The notes under the pieces are model-generated. The model had not been told where the DNA came from and did not search any database. It saw only the letters and a list, made by a program, of their open reading frames with translations. Made by a program: the position numbers and the translations under genes. Positions 53,570-62,309 of a stretch of 64,000 nucleotides of DNA are shown here, one piece after another. Each line of letters starts with the position of its first letter. The stretch's first letter is position 1. Origin of the DNA: Antrihabitans cavernicola (lineage in GTDB: Bacteria; Actinomycetota; Actinomycetes; Mycobacteriales; Mycobacteriaceae); the NCBI RefSeq assembly GCF_008297975.1, contig NZ_VLNY01000017.1, forward strand, positions 1-64,000. Reading direction: 5' to 3'.

Positions 53570-54160
53570 CTACGCGATCAAGGCTGCGAGGAACTTCCCG
53601 AACAGCGATCCGGGGATCTCCGAATCGGCTGCGCGCTGCAGGCCGAGCCCCAGGCCGAGCGCCAACACTCCGACCATCAGGTCGTCGGGCGCCATCGGCA
53701 GCTCAATCTTGTTGCGATCGGCGATCGTCGCCAAGATGTCGGCACCCGCACTACGAACACGCTCGTAGCGCCGCGCGTTGGAGCCGCGGATACCGGAGTC
53801 GCCGCCTGCAGAGGCCGCCGCCACGTCGAGTTCGAGACGAGCCCACCGCGGATCGCCGATCGCGCCCGCTCCCCATGCCGCCAACGCCGGGATCAGCGCC
53901 GCAAGGTCACCCGCAGTGGCCTCCACCTCGTGTTGCAATTGCGCCATTTCACGCTCGTAGAGCAAGTCGATGACGGCGACTCCGAGTGCAGCTTTACCGG
54001 TGAAATTCGAGTACACAGCGCCGTGCGAGAAGCCCGCTGTCTCCGCGACTTCGCCGATCGACGTAGCCCCGAAACCTCGCTCCAAGAACAGTTCCGCCGC
54101 AGCGTCGAGGATCTGCTGCCGAGTGCGCTGCTGGCTTTCGGCACGAGACAGCCTTTGCAT
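53570..54160 (-). CDS. TetR-family transcriptional regulator
   Basis: 196 residues. The HTH is RQQILDAAAELFLERGFGATSIGEVAETAGFSHGAVYSNFTGK, with the 'F-S-H-G-A-V-Y-x-N-F' recognition-helix pattern. It is divergent from the monooxygenase with an inverted repeat between them, so it probably represses that gene. The inducer is unknown. Confidence 0.9.
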   Translation of the reverse strand: MQRLSRAESQQRTRQQILDAAAELFLERGFGATSIGEVAETAGFSHGAVYSNFTGKAALGVAVIDLLYEREMAQLQHEVEATAGDLAALIPALAAWGAGAIGDPRWARLELDVAAASAGGDSGIRGSNARRYERVRSAGADILATIADRNKIELPMAPDDLMVGVLALGLGLGLQRAADSEIPGSLFGKFLAALIA

Positions 54161-54194
54161 AGTTTCATCCTACTGTGCGATGATCGCGTCATTC

Positions 54195-54211
54195 AGATTA
54201 TTCGGTAATCT
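54195..54211. promoter_or_regulatory. Candidate TetR operator
   Basis: A perfect inverted repeat, AGATTA-TTCGG-TAATCT, between the divergent TetR and monooxygenase genes, 18 bp before the monooxygenase start codon. Function is inferred. Confidence 0.5.
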
Positions 54212-54229
54212 TGATGAGGAGACACGTGA

Positions 54230-55717
54230 ATGTCAGTCTTGCCAGATCATGAGGTCGTCATTGTCGGCGCGGGGTTCTCCGGCATCGGTGTTGCCATCGC
54301 CTTGGATCGAGCGGGCTTCCACGACTTCGTCCTTCTGGAAGAAGGCTCCGGCGTCGGTGGAGCGTGGCACTGGAACACCTATCCCGGTGTGGCGGTAGAT
54401 ATCCCGTCCTTCAGCTACCAGTTCTCGTTCGACCGGCGCGCCGACTGGTCGCGAACCTATGCGCCGGGCGCGGAACTGAAAAAGTACGCCGAATCGTGCA
54501 CCGACAAGTACGCGCTGCGTGATCGGATCGTGTTCGAAACCAGAGTGACCGGCGCCGTGTTCGACGAGCAGGCCGATGTGTGGCGGTTGTCGACGGAGGG
54601 CGGGGTGGAGTACACCGCCCGCCACGTGGTCAGCGCCACCGGAATCCTCACCAAACCCAAACCGCCTGCCATCGCGGGCGTGTCGTCTTTCGCCGGCACC
54701 GTGATGCACACCGCACGGTGGGACCATGGCGTCGACCTAGCCGGGAAACGGGTCGCGATCATCGGAACTGGTGCGTCGGCGGTTCAGGTGATTCCGTCGA
54801 TCGCTCCGGAAGTCGAGCACCTCGTCGTATTTCAGCGGACCCCGATCTGGTGCCTGCCCAAGCCCGACGCACCGTTACCGTCGCCCGCCCGCATTGCGAT
54901 GAAGTATCTCCCCGGCGCGAAATCGGCGACGCGACTGCTCAGCCAAATCTTCGTCGAGGCAACTTTCCCCATTCCTGCGCACTTCGCGGGCACGCTTCCG
55001 ATTGCCCGGCTCGCCGAGCCACTCGGCCGGGCTTTTCTGCGTCAGCAGGTCGCCGATCCGGTAGTGCGGGAGAAGTTGACCCCGCGGTATGCGCTCGGCT
55101 GCAAGCGACCCAGTGCGTCGAACGACTACCTGCGCACTTTCAACCGCGGCAATGTCGCCTTGGAAACGACGACCATCGACTCGATCACCCCCAGGGGAGT
55201 GCGCACCGTCGACGGTGTCGATCACGACGTCGACGTTCTCATCCTCGCGACCGGATTCAAGGTGTTCGAATCCGGGAACACGCCGCCGTTTCCGGTCTCG
55301 GGCCTCGGCGGACTCGACTTGGAGGCGTGGTGGGACGACAACCGGTACCAGTCGTATCACGGAGTCAGCGTGCCCGGCTTTCCGAACATGTTCACCATTC
55401 TGGGGCCGTACGGCTACAACGGGTCCTCGTACTTCAACCTGATCGAGACGCAAGCTCGCCACATCCTGCGTTGCCTCACCGAAGCGCGACGAACGTCGGC
55501 CACCCGCGTCGAAGTGACCGCGCAGGCCAACGACGAGTACATGGCGACGATGCGGTCGCGTCGCTCGAACCAGGTGTTCTTCCAGGGCGGGTGCGACGGA
55601 GCGAACAGCTACTACTTCGACAAGCACGGCGACGTTCCGTTCCGGCCGGCGCTGACGCTGGAAACAATTTGGGAGAGTGCCACTTTCGATCTCGACGATT
55701 ACACCTATCAGCGCTGA
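54230..55717 (+). CDS. Flavin-containing monooxygenase (Baeyer-Villiger type)
   Basis: A 495-residue FAD/NADPH enzyme. The FAD loop is VVIVGAGFSGIGVAIAL, the NADPH loop is RVAIIGTGASAVQVIPS, and FAGTVMHTARWD fits the Baeyer-Villiger fingerprint FxGxxxHTxxW. DVLILATGFKVF is the usual ATG motif. It inserts oxygen next to a ketone or oxidises soft heteroatoms; the substrate is unknown. AGGAG precedes ATG 54230. It is a single gene controlled by the divergent TetR. Confidence 0.92.
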   Translation: MSVLPDHEVVIVGAGFSGIGVAIALDRAGFHDFVLLEEGSGVGGAWHWNTYPGVAVDIPSFSYQFSFDRRADWSRTYAPGAELKKYAESCTDKYALRDRIVFETRVTGAVFDEQADVWRLSTEGGVEYTARHVVSATGILTKPKPPAIAGVSSFAGTVMHTARWDHGVDLAGKRVAIIGTGASAVQVIPSIAPEVEHLVVFQRTPIWCLPKPDAPLPSPARIAMKYLPGAKSATRLLSQIFVEATFPIPAHFAGTLPIARLAEPLGRAFLRQQVADPVVREKLTPRYALGCKRPSASNDYLRTFNRGNVALETTTIDSITPRGVRTVDGVDHDVDVLILATGFKVFESGNTPPFPVSGLGGLDLEAWWDDNRYQSYHGVSVPGFPNMFTILGPYGYNGSSYFNLIETQARHILRCLTEARRTSATRVEVTAQANDEYMATMRSRRSNQVFFQGGCDGANSYYFDKHGDVPFRPALTLETIWESATFDLDDYTYQR

Positions 55718-56148
55718 CCGAAAACTAGGCCCGGACTGGACGACGCCCGAAGCTTGCCGTTCGATGAGCGACTTCACGGCAATGCTGCAAAGGTGACCGG
55801 GATCGGGGATCGGCACAGCCCCTTGCGCTCTCATACCGCGTCTCGACCGCGGGCCACTCGAATCAACTCGATCGAGCCATTCAATCTCGAAACCCAGCTA
55901 CCGCCGCAGCGCTCGTCGCCGGACAACCATTCGGAAGCACCCCGGCCCCCTACACCTGGCCTGCCACTGAACGCGAACTCAACGGGTGACCGACTTTCGT
56001 CGGGATCAACCACGCACCGTCGGCGCCGGCGTAGGAAATGACACCGTTCGTGAGACAAACCGCCTGGCCATCGTCGTGAGACAGGTTGGAAAACCGCAAG
56101 TCAGAGCGTCGCGGGATGACACGGAATTTGAGAACCTACAGGTGTTGT
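55718..56148. other. Non-coding or degenerate stretch
   Basis: About 430 bp after the monooxygenase with short frames on both strands that lack family motifs and have poor coding character. It ends at the frameshifted gene. Base composition is less strongly biased than in the flanking genes, as expected for decaying DNA. I see no terminator, tRNA or repeat here. Confidence 0.5.
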
Positions 56149-56600
56149 AGATATTCGCCCCGCCGCGCCGCGTTACGGACGAACAACCCGAAAGTCGTCA
56201 TCCCCGCTGGTGAGCAACGTCGACCCACCAACGCGTCCTTCGCGTTCTGGCTGGTGCAGGGTTTCGGGAGCCAGGCGACGGTCGTGCGCCATTACGAGTT
56301 GGCCCGTCGGCGGATCAATGACCGGCCCGACCCCGGGGACGAAGGCCAAGAGAACATCGACCTTGGCGCCGAATTCGGGCAGCCGGACGTGATCGGGCCT
56401 TCGGTGATCGACCTCGACAGCCACTCGATGGCGCTGCTGACCCGCGGGCTGGCCGAGGACGACTTCGGCACCGACGACCCCGCCGCCAACTTCAGGTCGA
56501 GGAGGTCGACAACCAGTCGAAGACCGTGCAAGCCGACCCGACCGACGGCGACCAGTTCAAGTACTCCGTCCAGGTCAGTTACTCGGTGACGTACGTGTGA
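56149..56600 (+). pseudogene. Frameshifted gene of unknown function
   Basis: Two frames join to one plausible protein. From about 56149 to 56492 the frame reads through SFAFWLVQGFGSQATVVRHY, QENIDLGAEFGQPDVIG and ALLTRGLAEDDFGTDDPAANF with strong G/C at third codon positions. At 56493 the phase changes by loss of one base in what was probably TTCCAG, and the rest, QVEEVDNQSKTVQADPTDGD followed by QFKYSVQVSYSVTYV, runs to TGA 56600. The family is not recognised; the beta-rich end could be phage-structural or a secreted domain. It may be a real pseudogene or a sequencing error. Bases 56601-56813 hold nothing I can support. Confidence 0.5.
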
Positions 56601-56813
56601 ACCGATGACGGGTCTCGTCCGACCCGTGCTGGTTCGATCGCGGCGGGTGTCGATTTCCACTCAGCCCTAGACCACCTAACGTGGAAACGTCGCCAGGTCG
56701 CCTGCGCCTCGCCTCGGGAATCGATCGCGACGGCCCGTGATTGAGCGAAGCTTTGCCCCGACACATCCAGACGGCCGCTTCCGCACGCGGCTTCCATTGG
56801 CAATGATGGACGA

Positions 56814-57113
56814 GTGTTGATATTCAGCGAACCCTACGAAGCCAAGAACGGCGCTGTCATCGTTTCGGTGTCAAGAACGTCTTGGGGTGGCCGGGCCGAT
56901 CGTCCCGTCGGGATGTACACGATCAGGGACGACTCGACGACTTGGACCCCGGCGATCGACATCAATCGCGTAGCGCTCATCGGGGCGTGCACAGGCTTCG
57001 TCGCTGCAGCGCTGAGCACTGCCGCGGTGCTGCGAAGGCCACCGTGGCCGGAGATGACCGAGCGAACAATGATCGCGATCGCTCAAGCCCGAGCCGCCGA
57101 GTCCAGGCGCTGA
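56814..57113 (+). CDS. Small GerW/YtfJ-like membrane protein
   Basis: 99 residues from GTG 56814. FSEPYEAKNGAVIVSVSRTS, then WGGRADRPVGMYTIRDDSTTW and TPAIDINRVALIG follow the pattern of the GerW (sporulation protein YtfJ) family, where a 'GePv-x-x-G-x-x-vIpV' strand leads to a Gly-rich loop, 'P-x-G-v-y-v-i' and 'P-A-v-D-x-x-R'. One membrane helix (LIGACTGFVAAALSTAAVLR) follows. The Gly-rich loop is short. The function in non-sporulating actinobacteria is unknown. Confidence 0.5.
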   Translation: MLIFSEPYEAKNGAVIVSVSRTSWGGRADRPVGMYTIRDDSTTWTPAIDINRVALIGACTGFVAAALSTAAVLRRPPWPEMTERTMIAIAQARAAESRR

Positions 57114-57206
57114 GAGGGGTCGATCGCTAACCGCGCACCGACTTTTCACTCGCGCGCGAAACTTACTGCGCTCATGCAAATTCGACGCGCGAAATCGACG
57201 GACCTG

Positions 57207-57575
57207 TCAGCGTGGCTCCTCGCTCAGATGCGGAGGGGTCATGATCCGGTGAATCTGCTGCGGCCAGCCGCATGCGACCGCCATCTTGGTCGCCCAGTGT
57301 CGGGCCGCCTCGTCGTCGGGCACATCCACGACGCAGAATCCGCCGAGCTGCTCCTTGGTCTCCGCGTACGGGCCGTCCAGCAGGACCGGCTTTCCGTCGA
57401 CCAAGTCGACTCCGTCGACCAGGGAGTTGTCCTGGAGTCCGGCGCCGAACACCCAGACGCCGGCGTCCATCATCTCGATGGTCAGTGCGCTCGTGGTGTG
57501 AGCCGCCTCCAGCAACTGGTCGGCGGTCAGTTCGGGGACCCACTCGGCGTTGAAGGCAATCAGGTATTCAGGCAT
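57207..57575 (-). CDS. YCII-related (DGPF/YciI-like) protein
   Basis: 122 residues from ATG 57575, with GAGGAG upstream. MPEYLIAFNAEWVPELTADQ and DGPYAETKEQLGGFCVVDVP are the typical YCII-related signature. These small dimeric ferredoxin-like proteins often accompany ECF sigma factors or act as enzymes of unknown reaction. It is divergent from a VOC gene. Confidence 0.8.
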   Translation of the reverse strand: MPEYLIAFNAEWVPELTADQLLEAAHTTSALTIEMMDAGVWVFGAGLQDNSLVDGVDLVDGKPVLLDGPYAETKEQLGGFCVVDVPDDEAARHWATKMAVACGWPQQIHRIMTPPHLSEEPR

Positions 57576-57693
57576 GGCAATCTCCTCGGTCGGTGGCCGC
57601 TCTGACCACCCTCTACCTTTCCTACGAACGAGGGATCGCGGATACGACAGATCGTTACGATCTTCGACCTCCGCAGGCGGATAGCCTGAAGGT

Positions 57694-58137
57694 GTGGCTG
57701 ACCAGCTTCCGCTCGCCAACCTGATCACCCTCGGCGCCCGCGACTTCGACGCTCTACGCGACTTTTATCGCCGGGTGGGTTGGCCGCAGGTCATGGACGA
57801 CGGTGAGTTCGCCGTCTTCGAATTGCGCGGGATCGTGTTGGCGCTCTTCCCGCTCGCCAAACTCGCCGACGACGGCAATGCCGCACCCGAGCCGTGCGCC
57901 GGTGGTATCCGCTTCACCATCGGCATTCAGGTCGACAGTGCCGACGAAGTTGACCGGCTCACCGACCAGATGCGCGCAGCTGGTGCTCGCGTGACAAAGG
58001 AACCCGTCGACGCGGAGTTCTTCACAGGGCGCTCGGCCTACGTTTGCGACCCTGAAAGCAACTATTTCGAGATCGTCTGGGCTGACATGCCTGACAACCC
58101 GGTCGTCATCGCAGCGCGCCGGGCGGCGGGTCTCTAG
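57694..58137 (+). CDS. VOC-family protein
   Basis: 147 residues from GTG 57694. NLITLGARDFDALRDFYRRVGWP opens the first beta-alpha-beta-beta-beta module and FFTGRSAYVCDPESNYFEIVWA closes the second. The metal-ligand histidine common in glyoxalases is not evident in the first strand, so it may be a resistance-type or binding member. It is a single gene. Confidence 0.8.
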   Translation: MADQLPLANLITLGARDFDALRDFYRRVGWPQVMDDGEFAVFELRGIVLALFPLAKLADDGNAAPEPCAGGIRFTIGIQVDSADEVDRLTDQMRAAGARVTKEPVDAEFFTGRSAYVCDPESNYFEIVWADMPDNPVVIAARRAAGL

Positions 58138-58155
58138 ACTCGTCCGCTCCTCGGA

Positions 58156-59088
58156 TCACCCTGCAACGCCCGATGTCAGCTCGCCCGTCGCCTCCCACAG
58201 ACGCCGCTCACGGTCACGGTCGTGAGCGATGGGCTGCACCTCGGTCAGCTTGTCCTTCACGACGAATGCGCCGTCGCGCACGTTCGCCCACTTTTCGTCG
58301 ACGGCCATCGCCGCCAATAGCGGTCCCGAGCGTTCGGGTGTCGAAACGCCGGGGATCCGGCTCAAGGCCCGGCCTATCGCCTGAACAGGCGCGGGAGTGC
58401 CGCGGCTCAGCGAGGTGCCGGGCATCCAGCCCGGTTCGAAGATCGACACGTTGATCCCGCTACCGGCACGACGTTGAAGTTCGTGGGCGTAATACAGGAC
58501 GGCAAGCTTGGAGTTGGAGTACGCGACGCCGGACGTCGTCGTGCTCGGTTCCTGATCGCTGGGAGCCGGACGGGCGAGCTTGACGGGGTCGGCCCAGTCG
58601 GCCGCGGCCACGCCCAACATTTTGCGAAAGATGTTGGAGTAATAGGTGTTCGAACCGATCAGCACGACTCGCGCTGGAGCCGTGAACGATTCGAGCAGGT
58701 CACCGATGAGCTGGGCATGGGCGAGGTAGTTGACGGCGAAGGTCAGTTCGTAGCCGTCGGCCGATGCTTTGCGAGTGTCGCTCGACATGACGCCGGCGTT
58801 GGCGATCAGCGCGCGCAGCGGCCGCACGGCTCCTGAGGCGAGCAGATCGCGCACTGCTGTCGCAGCCGCGCGTACGTCTGCCAGGTCGGACAGGTCGCAG
58901 CCGACCTCGCGGACGTTGGCACCGCGGGCTCGAGCCTCATTGACGACCGCTGTCAGGTCAGCTCCAGCGCGGCCGATCAGCAGCAGATCCGGTCGCTGGC
59001 CTTCCTGCAGTTCGGCCAGGGCAAGCGCTGCGAAACGCCCCAGGTTGCGGGTGGGGCCAGTGATCAGAACAGTTCCGGTTTCGGTCAT
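58156..59088 (-). CDS. Short-chain dehydrogenase/reductase
   Basis: 310 residues from ATG 59088. The coenzyme loop is LITGPTRNLG (TGxxxxxG), then IANAGVMSS (NAG motif), LIGSNTYYS and the catalytic AYSNSKLAVLYYAH (YxxxK). Length and pattern resemble the retinol-dehydrogenase/protochlorophyllide-like SDRs. It is divergent from an XRE regulator that ends in a MmyB-like domain, a frequent pairing in actinobacteria. Confidence 0.9.
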   Translation of the reverse strand: MTETGTVLITGPTRNLGRFAALALAELQEGQRPDLLLIGRAGADLTAVVNEARARGANVREVGCDLSDLADVRAAATAVRDLLASGAVRPLRALIANAGVMSSDTRKASADGYELTFAVNYLAHAQLIGDLLESFTAPARVVLIGSNTYYSNIFRKMLGVAAADWADPVKLARPAPSDQEPSTTTSGVAYSNSKLAVLYYAHELQRRAGSGINVSIFEPGWMPGTSLSRGTPAPVQAIGRALSRIPGVSTPERSGPLLAAMAVDEKWANVRDGAFVVKDKLTEVQPIAHDRDRERRLWEATGELTSGVAG

Positions 59089-59191
59089 GGGACCAGCTTG
59101 CGGGATCGGCTGGACCGCAGCCAGTCGTCCAGTTTTCGTAGGACTACCAGGGCCAGGACAGCGGAGCGGGACCTCACGCACACTGGAGCCC

Positions 59192-60037
59192 ATGGAAGCG
59201 TGGGAGTTCGGCCCGACGATCCGTCGGTGGCGCGACCGGGTGTCCCCCGAGGCCGTCGGCGTGCCGGTGGGCCGTCGACGTCGGGCCAGCGGATTGCGCC
59301 GCGAAGAACTCGCCGCGCTCGCGGGCATATCGGCCGACTACCTGACTCGCCTGGAGCAGGGCCGCGCGACCACACCATCGACGCAAGTGGTGGAATCGCT
59401 GGCCCGGGCGCTGCGCCTGGCTGACGCCGACCGCGACCTGCTCTACCGGCTTGCCGGGCATGCCGTTCCCAGCCCCGACATCGTCCCGTCGCGGGTCGCG
59501 CCGAGTGTGCAGCGGTTGCTCGACCGGCTCTCGCACACACCCGTCGTCGTGTACGACGCCAGTTGGACGCTCGTGCTGGCCAACACGTCCTACGACGCAC
59601 TCATGGGCGATACCAGCGCGTGGCGCGGTTTGGAACGAAATGCCGTGTGGCGCAATGTCACCGGTTTGCCCTCGCGGGTCGTGCACACCCCGGAAGAGCA
59701 GGCCGAGCACGAAGCCCGTCTGGTTGCCGATCTCCGTTCGACCGCCTCGCGCTATCCAGCCGACCGCGACTTGCGCCGCTTGATCGCCGACCTGACCTCC
59801 GGAAGTCCTCGCTTCGCCGAACTATGGCAGGCCGACGCGCCGCCACCCTTGGCCGATCCGTCGAGAAACAAGACCATCGATCACCCGACGGTCGGTCGGA
59901 TCACGCTCGACTGCGACACGCTGCTCGTCGCCCTCGACGACCTTCGAATCTCCGTCTACACCGCCGAACCCGGCACCGAAGACGCGGAAAGGCTCGCCCT
60001 CGCCGCCGTCCTGGGCACCCAGTCGTTGCCGCTTTGA
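59192..60037 (+). CDS. XRE-family regulator with MmyB-like C-terminal domain
   Basis: 281 residues from ATG 59192. The HTH (RRRRASGLRREELAALAGISADYLTRLEQGR) is followed by the MmyB-like ligand domain (VQRLLDRLSHTPVVVYDASWTLVLANTSYDALMGD, and the end HPTVGRITLDCDTLLVALDDLRISVYTAEPGT). Such regulators are thought to bind a fatty acid or similar ligand and to control the neighbouring dehydrogenase. It is probably autoregulated together with the divergent SDR. Confidence 0.9.
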   Translation: MEAWEFGPTIRRWRDRVSPEAVGVPVGRRRRASGLRREELAALAGISADYLTRLEQGRATTPSTQVVESLARALRLADADRDLLYRLAGHAVPSPDIVPSRVAPSVQRLLDRLSHTPVVVYDASWTLVLANTSYDALMGDTSAWRGLERNAVWRNVTGLPSRVVHTPEEQAEHEARLVADLRSTASRYPADRDLRRLIADLTSGSPRFAELWQADAPPPLADPSRNKTIDHPTVGRITLDCDTLLVALDDLRISVYTAEPGTEDAERLALAAVLGTQSLPL

Positions 60038-60116
60038 CGAGCAAGCGCATGTCGAGATCGCGTCTCCAGCTCCGTCCCAGCTTCGAATAGCAACACGACA
60101 CTGGAGGATGGATCCC

Positions 60117-60557
60117 ATGACTCACATACGACGCTTCGACCACATCGGCATCACCGTCGCGGACCTCGACTCGGCAACGGCGTTCTTCGTCGGCCTCGGT
60201 CTCGAGGTCGAAGGCACCGGATCGGTGCAGGGCGAGTTCGTCGAAACCGTCTGCGCCATACCTGGCGCGCACTGCAACATCGTGATGCTGCGACCACCCG
60301 GCGGTGGGTCCGCGTTGGAGCTCTCGAGCTTCGTCACACCGGATCACCTTCCGGGATCGCCCACTGCGATGGCCAATGAGGTTGGGCTGCGCAATGTTTC
60401 GTTCGAGGTGGACGACCTCCAAGCCGCCGTCGACGCGGTGGCCGTAGACGGGTACGGGCTGGTCGGCGGCATCGGCGCGTACGAGAACAGCGTGCGAATG
60501 GCCTACGTGCGGGGGCCCGAGGGAATCATCGTGTCCCTGTTCGAGCAGATCGGCTGA
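60117..60557 (+). CDS. VOC-family (glyoxalase-like) protein
   Basis: 146 residues. ATG 60117 is chosen over ATG 60108 because GGAGGA lies at the right distance. FDHIGITVADLDSATAFFVGLG carries the first metal-ligand His; NEVGLRNVSFEVDDLQAAV opens the second half and MAYVRGPEGIIVSLFEQIG holds the last acidic ligand. The reaction is unknown. It is 79 bp after the XRE gene, in the same orientation. Confidence 0.82.
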   Translation: MTHIRRFDHIGITVADLDSATAFFVGLGLEVEGTGSVQGEFVETVCAIPGAHCNIVMLRPPGGGSALELSSFVTPDHLPGSPTAMANEVGLRNVSFEVDDLQAAVDAVAVDGYGLVGGIGAYENSVRMAYVRGPEGIIVSLFEQIG

Positions 60558-60575
60558 CGACCAGCGCGAGCCGGA

Positions 60576-61430
60576 TCAGCGACTCGCTCGTAGTATCCGG
60601 CTCGCGCGCAGCGACTGCGGTGGCTCACCCTCGAATTCCGTTGATCCATCGAGATATCCGGCGACAAGTTCCGTGGCGGAGTGATCCTCGATGTCGGTAA
60701 ATCCGAGCGCATGCAGTCGCGCAGCGATGTCGTCGGGTGTGAAGTAGCTGAACCAGGGCTCGCCTGCCGCTGCCACCCGACCTGCACGCTCTAGTAGCTG
60801 CGCGCGGGCTTCGTCGGTGTCTCCCGGCTGCAAGTAATCGAAGATCACCTCGACCGGTGCGGACTGACCGGCAATGTATTCGAGCGTCGCCCGAGCGGCG
60901 TCCTCGGTCAGGTAGAACACGACACCGAGCCACACGAAGACGGCCGGCTCGGTCCGAAGGAATCCGGACGATGCCAATTCCGTTGCCAGCGAGTCGGTCT
61001 CGAAGTCGACCGGCACGAAGGTCAACCGATCGGGCAAGTCGATTCCGGCGGCGGACAGGCGTTCGCGTTTCCACTCCTGGGTCGCCGGATGGTCGACCTC
61101 GAATACGTGCACGTCCGGATGCGGGTTGCGATAGGCGAAGGTATCCAGTCCGGCACCCAGGATCACCGCCTGTCGTGCGCCTGCCGTAGCGATGCGATCC
61201 TCGGCGAAGCGAGCGCGAGCGGCGAAGAACAGCCTGCGGGGCCGATAGTGGGCGCCGCTACCGGGGCGATCTTCGGTGGGTTCACCCAACTCGGACAGCT
61301 CGTCGGCGGTGACTCCGAGCAAGCGGGCCGCCAGCGGATCGGTGAGAATCGTTGGCCGGTCGGCGATCTGGTGATAGGCCCGGGCGTAGGCAGTCGCGAA
61401 CGCGGTCCGGCTGGGTCCGTCGTTGTCCAT
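60576..61430 (-). CDS. SAM-dependent methyltransferase (TIGR00027/PPM1-like)
   Basis: 284 residues from ATG 61430; GTG 61451 is an alternative. Marks of this family, expanded in mycolata, are RTAFATAYARAYHQ, RFAEDRIATAGARQAVILGAGLDTFAYR (SAM-binding loop), VFEVDHPATQEWKRERL and VFVWLGVVFYLTEDA. It relates to leucine carboxyl methyltransferases; the substrates of the actinobacterial members are mostly unknown. Confidence 0.9.
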   Translation of the reverse strand: MDNDGPSRTAFATAYARAYHQIADRPTILTDPLAARLLGVTADELSELGEPTEDRPGSGAHYRPRRLFFAARARFAEDRIATAGARQAVILGAGLDTFAYRNPHPDVHVFEVDHPATQEWKRERLSAAGIDLPDRLTFVPVDFETDSLATELASSGFLRTEPAVFVWLGVVFYLTEDAARATLEYIAGQSAPVEVIFDYLQPGDTDEARAQLLERAGRVAAAGEPWFSYFTPDDIAARLHALGFTDIEDHSATELVAGYLDGSTEFEGEPPQSLRASRILRASR

Positions 61431-61451
61431 GCTCTCGAACCTACTCGGCAC

Positions 61452-61856
61452 TTACCGCTGATTGGCCGCCCGATAATCCTCAGCACTGACAGGCTCCAAC
61501 CACGTAGTGCCATCGCCGTCTTCGACACCTTCGAGCATCGCGATGTGGCTCATCATGCAATCGACGCCTGCACCATGCCAGTGTTCCTGGCCGGGCGGCG
61601 TCCAGACCGTGTCGCCGGGGGTCAGGCGGATCGTGGTGCCGTCGCGGGCGACCACCAGACCTGCTCCGTCGGTGCAGAACAACGTCTGACCGAGGGCGTG
61701 CGAGTGCCAGTTGGTGTGTGCACCAGGGGTGAAACGGACGATGCTCGCGATCAGCCGCGACGGTTCCATCTTCTGCTTGATCGGGTTGATGTAGACGTCA
61801 CCCGTGAAAATGGTGTCGGGGCCTTTGGCGGTGTTGCTCGGTGTGGTCAGTTCCAT
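61452..61856 (-). CDS. Cupin-domain protein
   Basis: 134 residues from ATG 61856, with AAGGAG upstream. The cupin barrel has VRFTPGAHTNWHSHALGQTL (two His ligands and Gln in place of the usual Glu) and GDTVWTPPGQEHWHGA (last His). It resembles the small 'cupin 2' proteins found next to XRE regulators. It lies 17 bp downstream of the broken regulator fragment and 21 bp upstream of the methyltransferase. Confidence 0.85.
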   Translation of the reverse strand: MELTTPSNTAKGPDTIFTGDVYINPIKQKMEPSRLIASIVRFTPGAHTNWHSHALGQTLFCTDGAGLVVARDGTTIRLTPGDTVWTPPGQEHWHGAGVDCMMSHIAMLEGVEDGDGTTWLEPVSAEDYRAANQR

Positions 61857-61873
61857 AGTTGTTCTCCTTGAGG

Positions 61874-62299
61874 CTATTTCGAGTCTTCTTGCATTGCGAC
61901 ACTGCTCGCGACTTCGGTTGCGGCCCACGAGGCCAGCAGTGCGAGGTTGTCCGCAGAGGACGTACTGGGTTCGGCTGTGTAGGTGGTGAGGACCAGACCG
62001 GGGGCGGCGACGAGTTCCATAGAGTCGTACGCCAACTCCATCCGCCCCACGACCGGATGGTTGAAGGTCTTGGTGCCACCGCGATGCAGGCGCACATCAT
62101 GCGTGCCCCAGCGGGTACGAAAAGCTTCGCTCCGGGTGGCAAGCTCGCCGACCAGTTCGGTGAGGTCGGGATCGTGTGGATCACGACCCGCCTCGGTCCG
62201 CAGCAGTGCGACGGACGTTGCCAGCGCGCCTTCGAAGTCCGGGTAGTAGTCGGCCGCTCGCTCATCGAGAAAGTTGAAGCGAGCGATGCAACCATGACT
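61874..62299 (-). pseudogene. Truncated XRE regulator (MmyB-like domain only)
   Basis: The frame reads FNFLDERAADYYPDFEGALA, then GRDPHDPDLTELVGELATRS, WGTHDVRLH and TKTFNHPVVGRMELAYDSMEL, the second half of a MmyB-like ligand domain as in the intact regulator at 59.2 kb. The N-terminal HTH and the first half are missing, and there is no in-frame start codon near the break. The break falls directly beside the stop codon of the glycine-rich gene. It is a remnant and probably not translated. Confidence 0.75.
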
Positions 62300-62309
62300 T
62301 CGACGCGGT

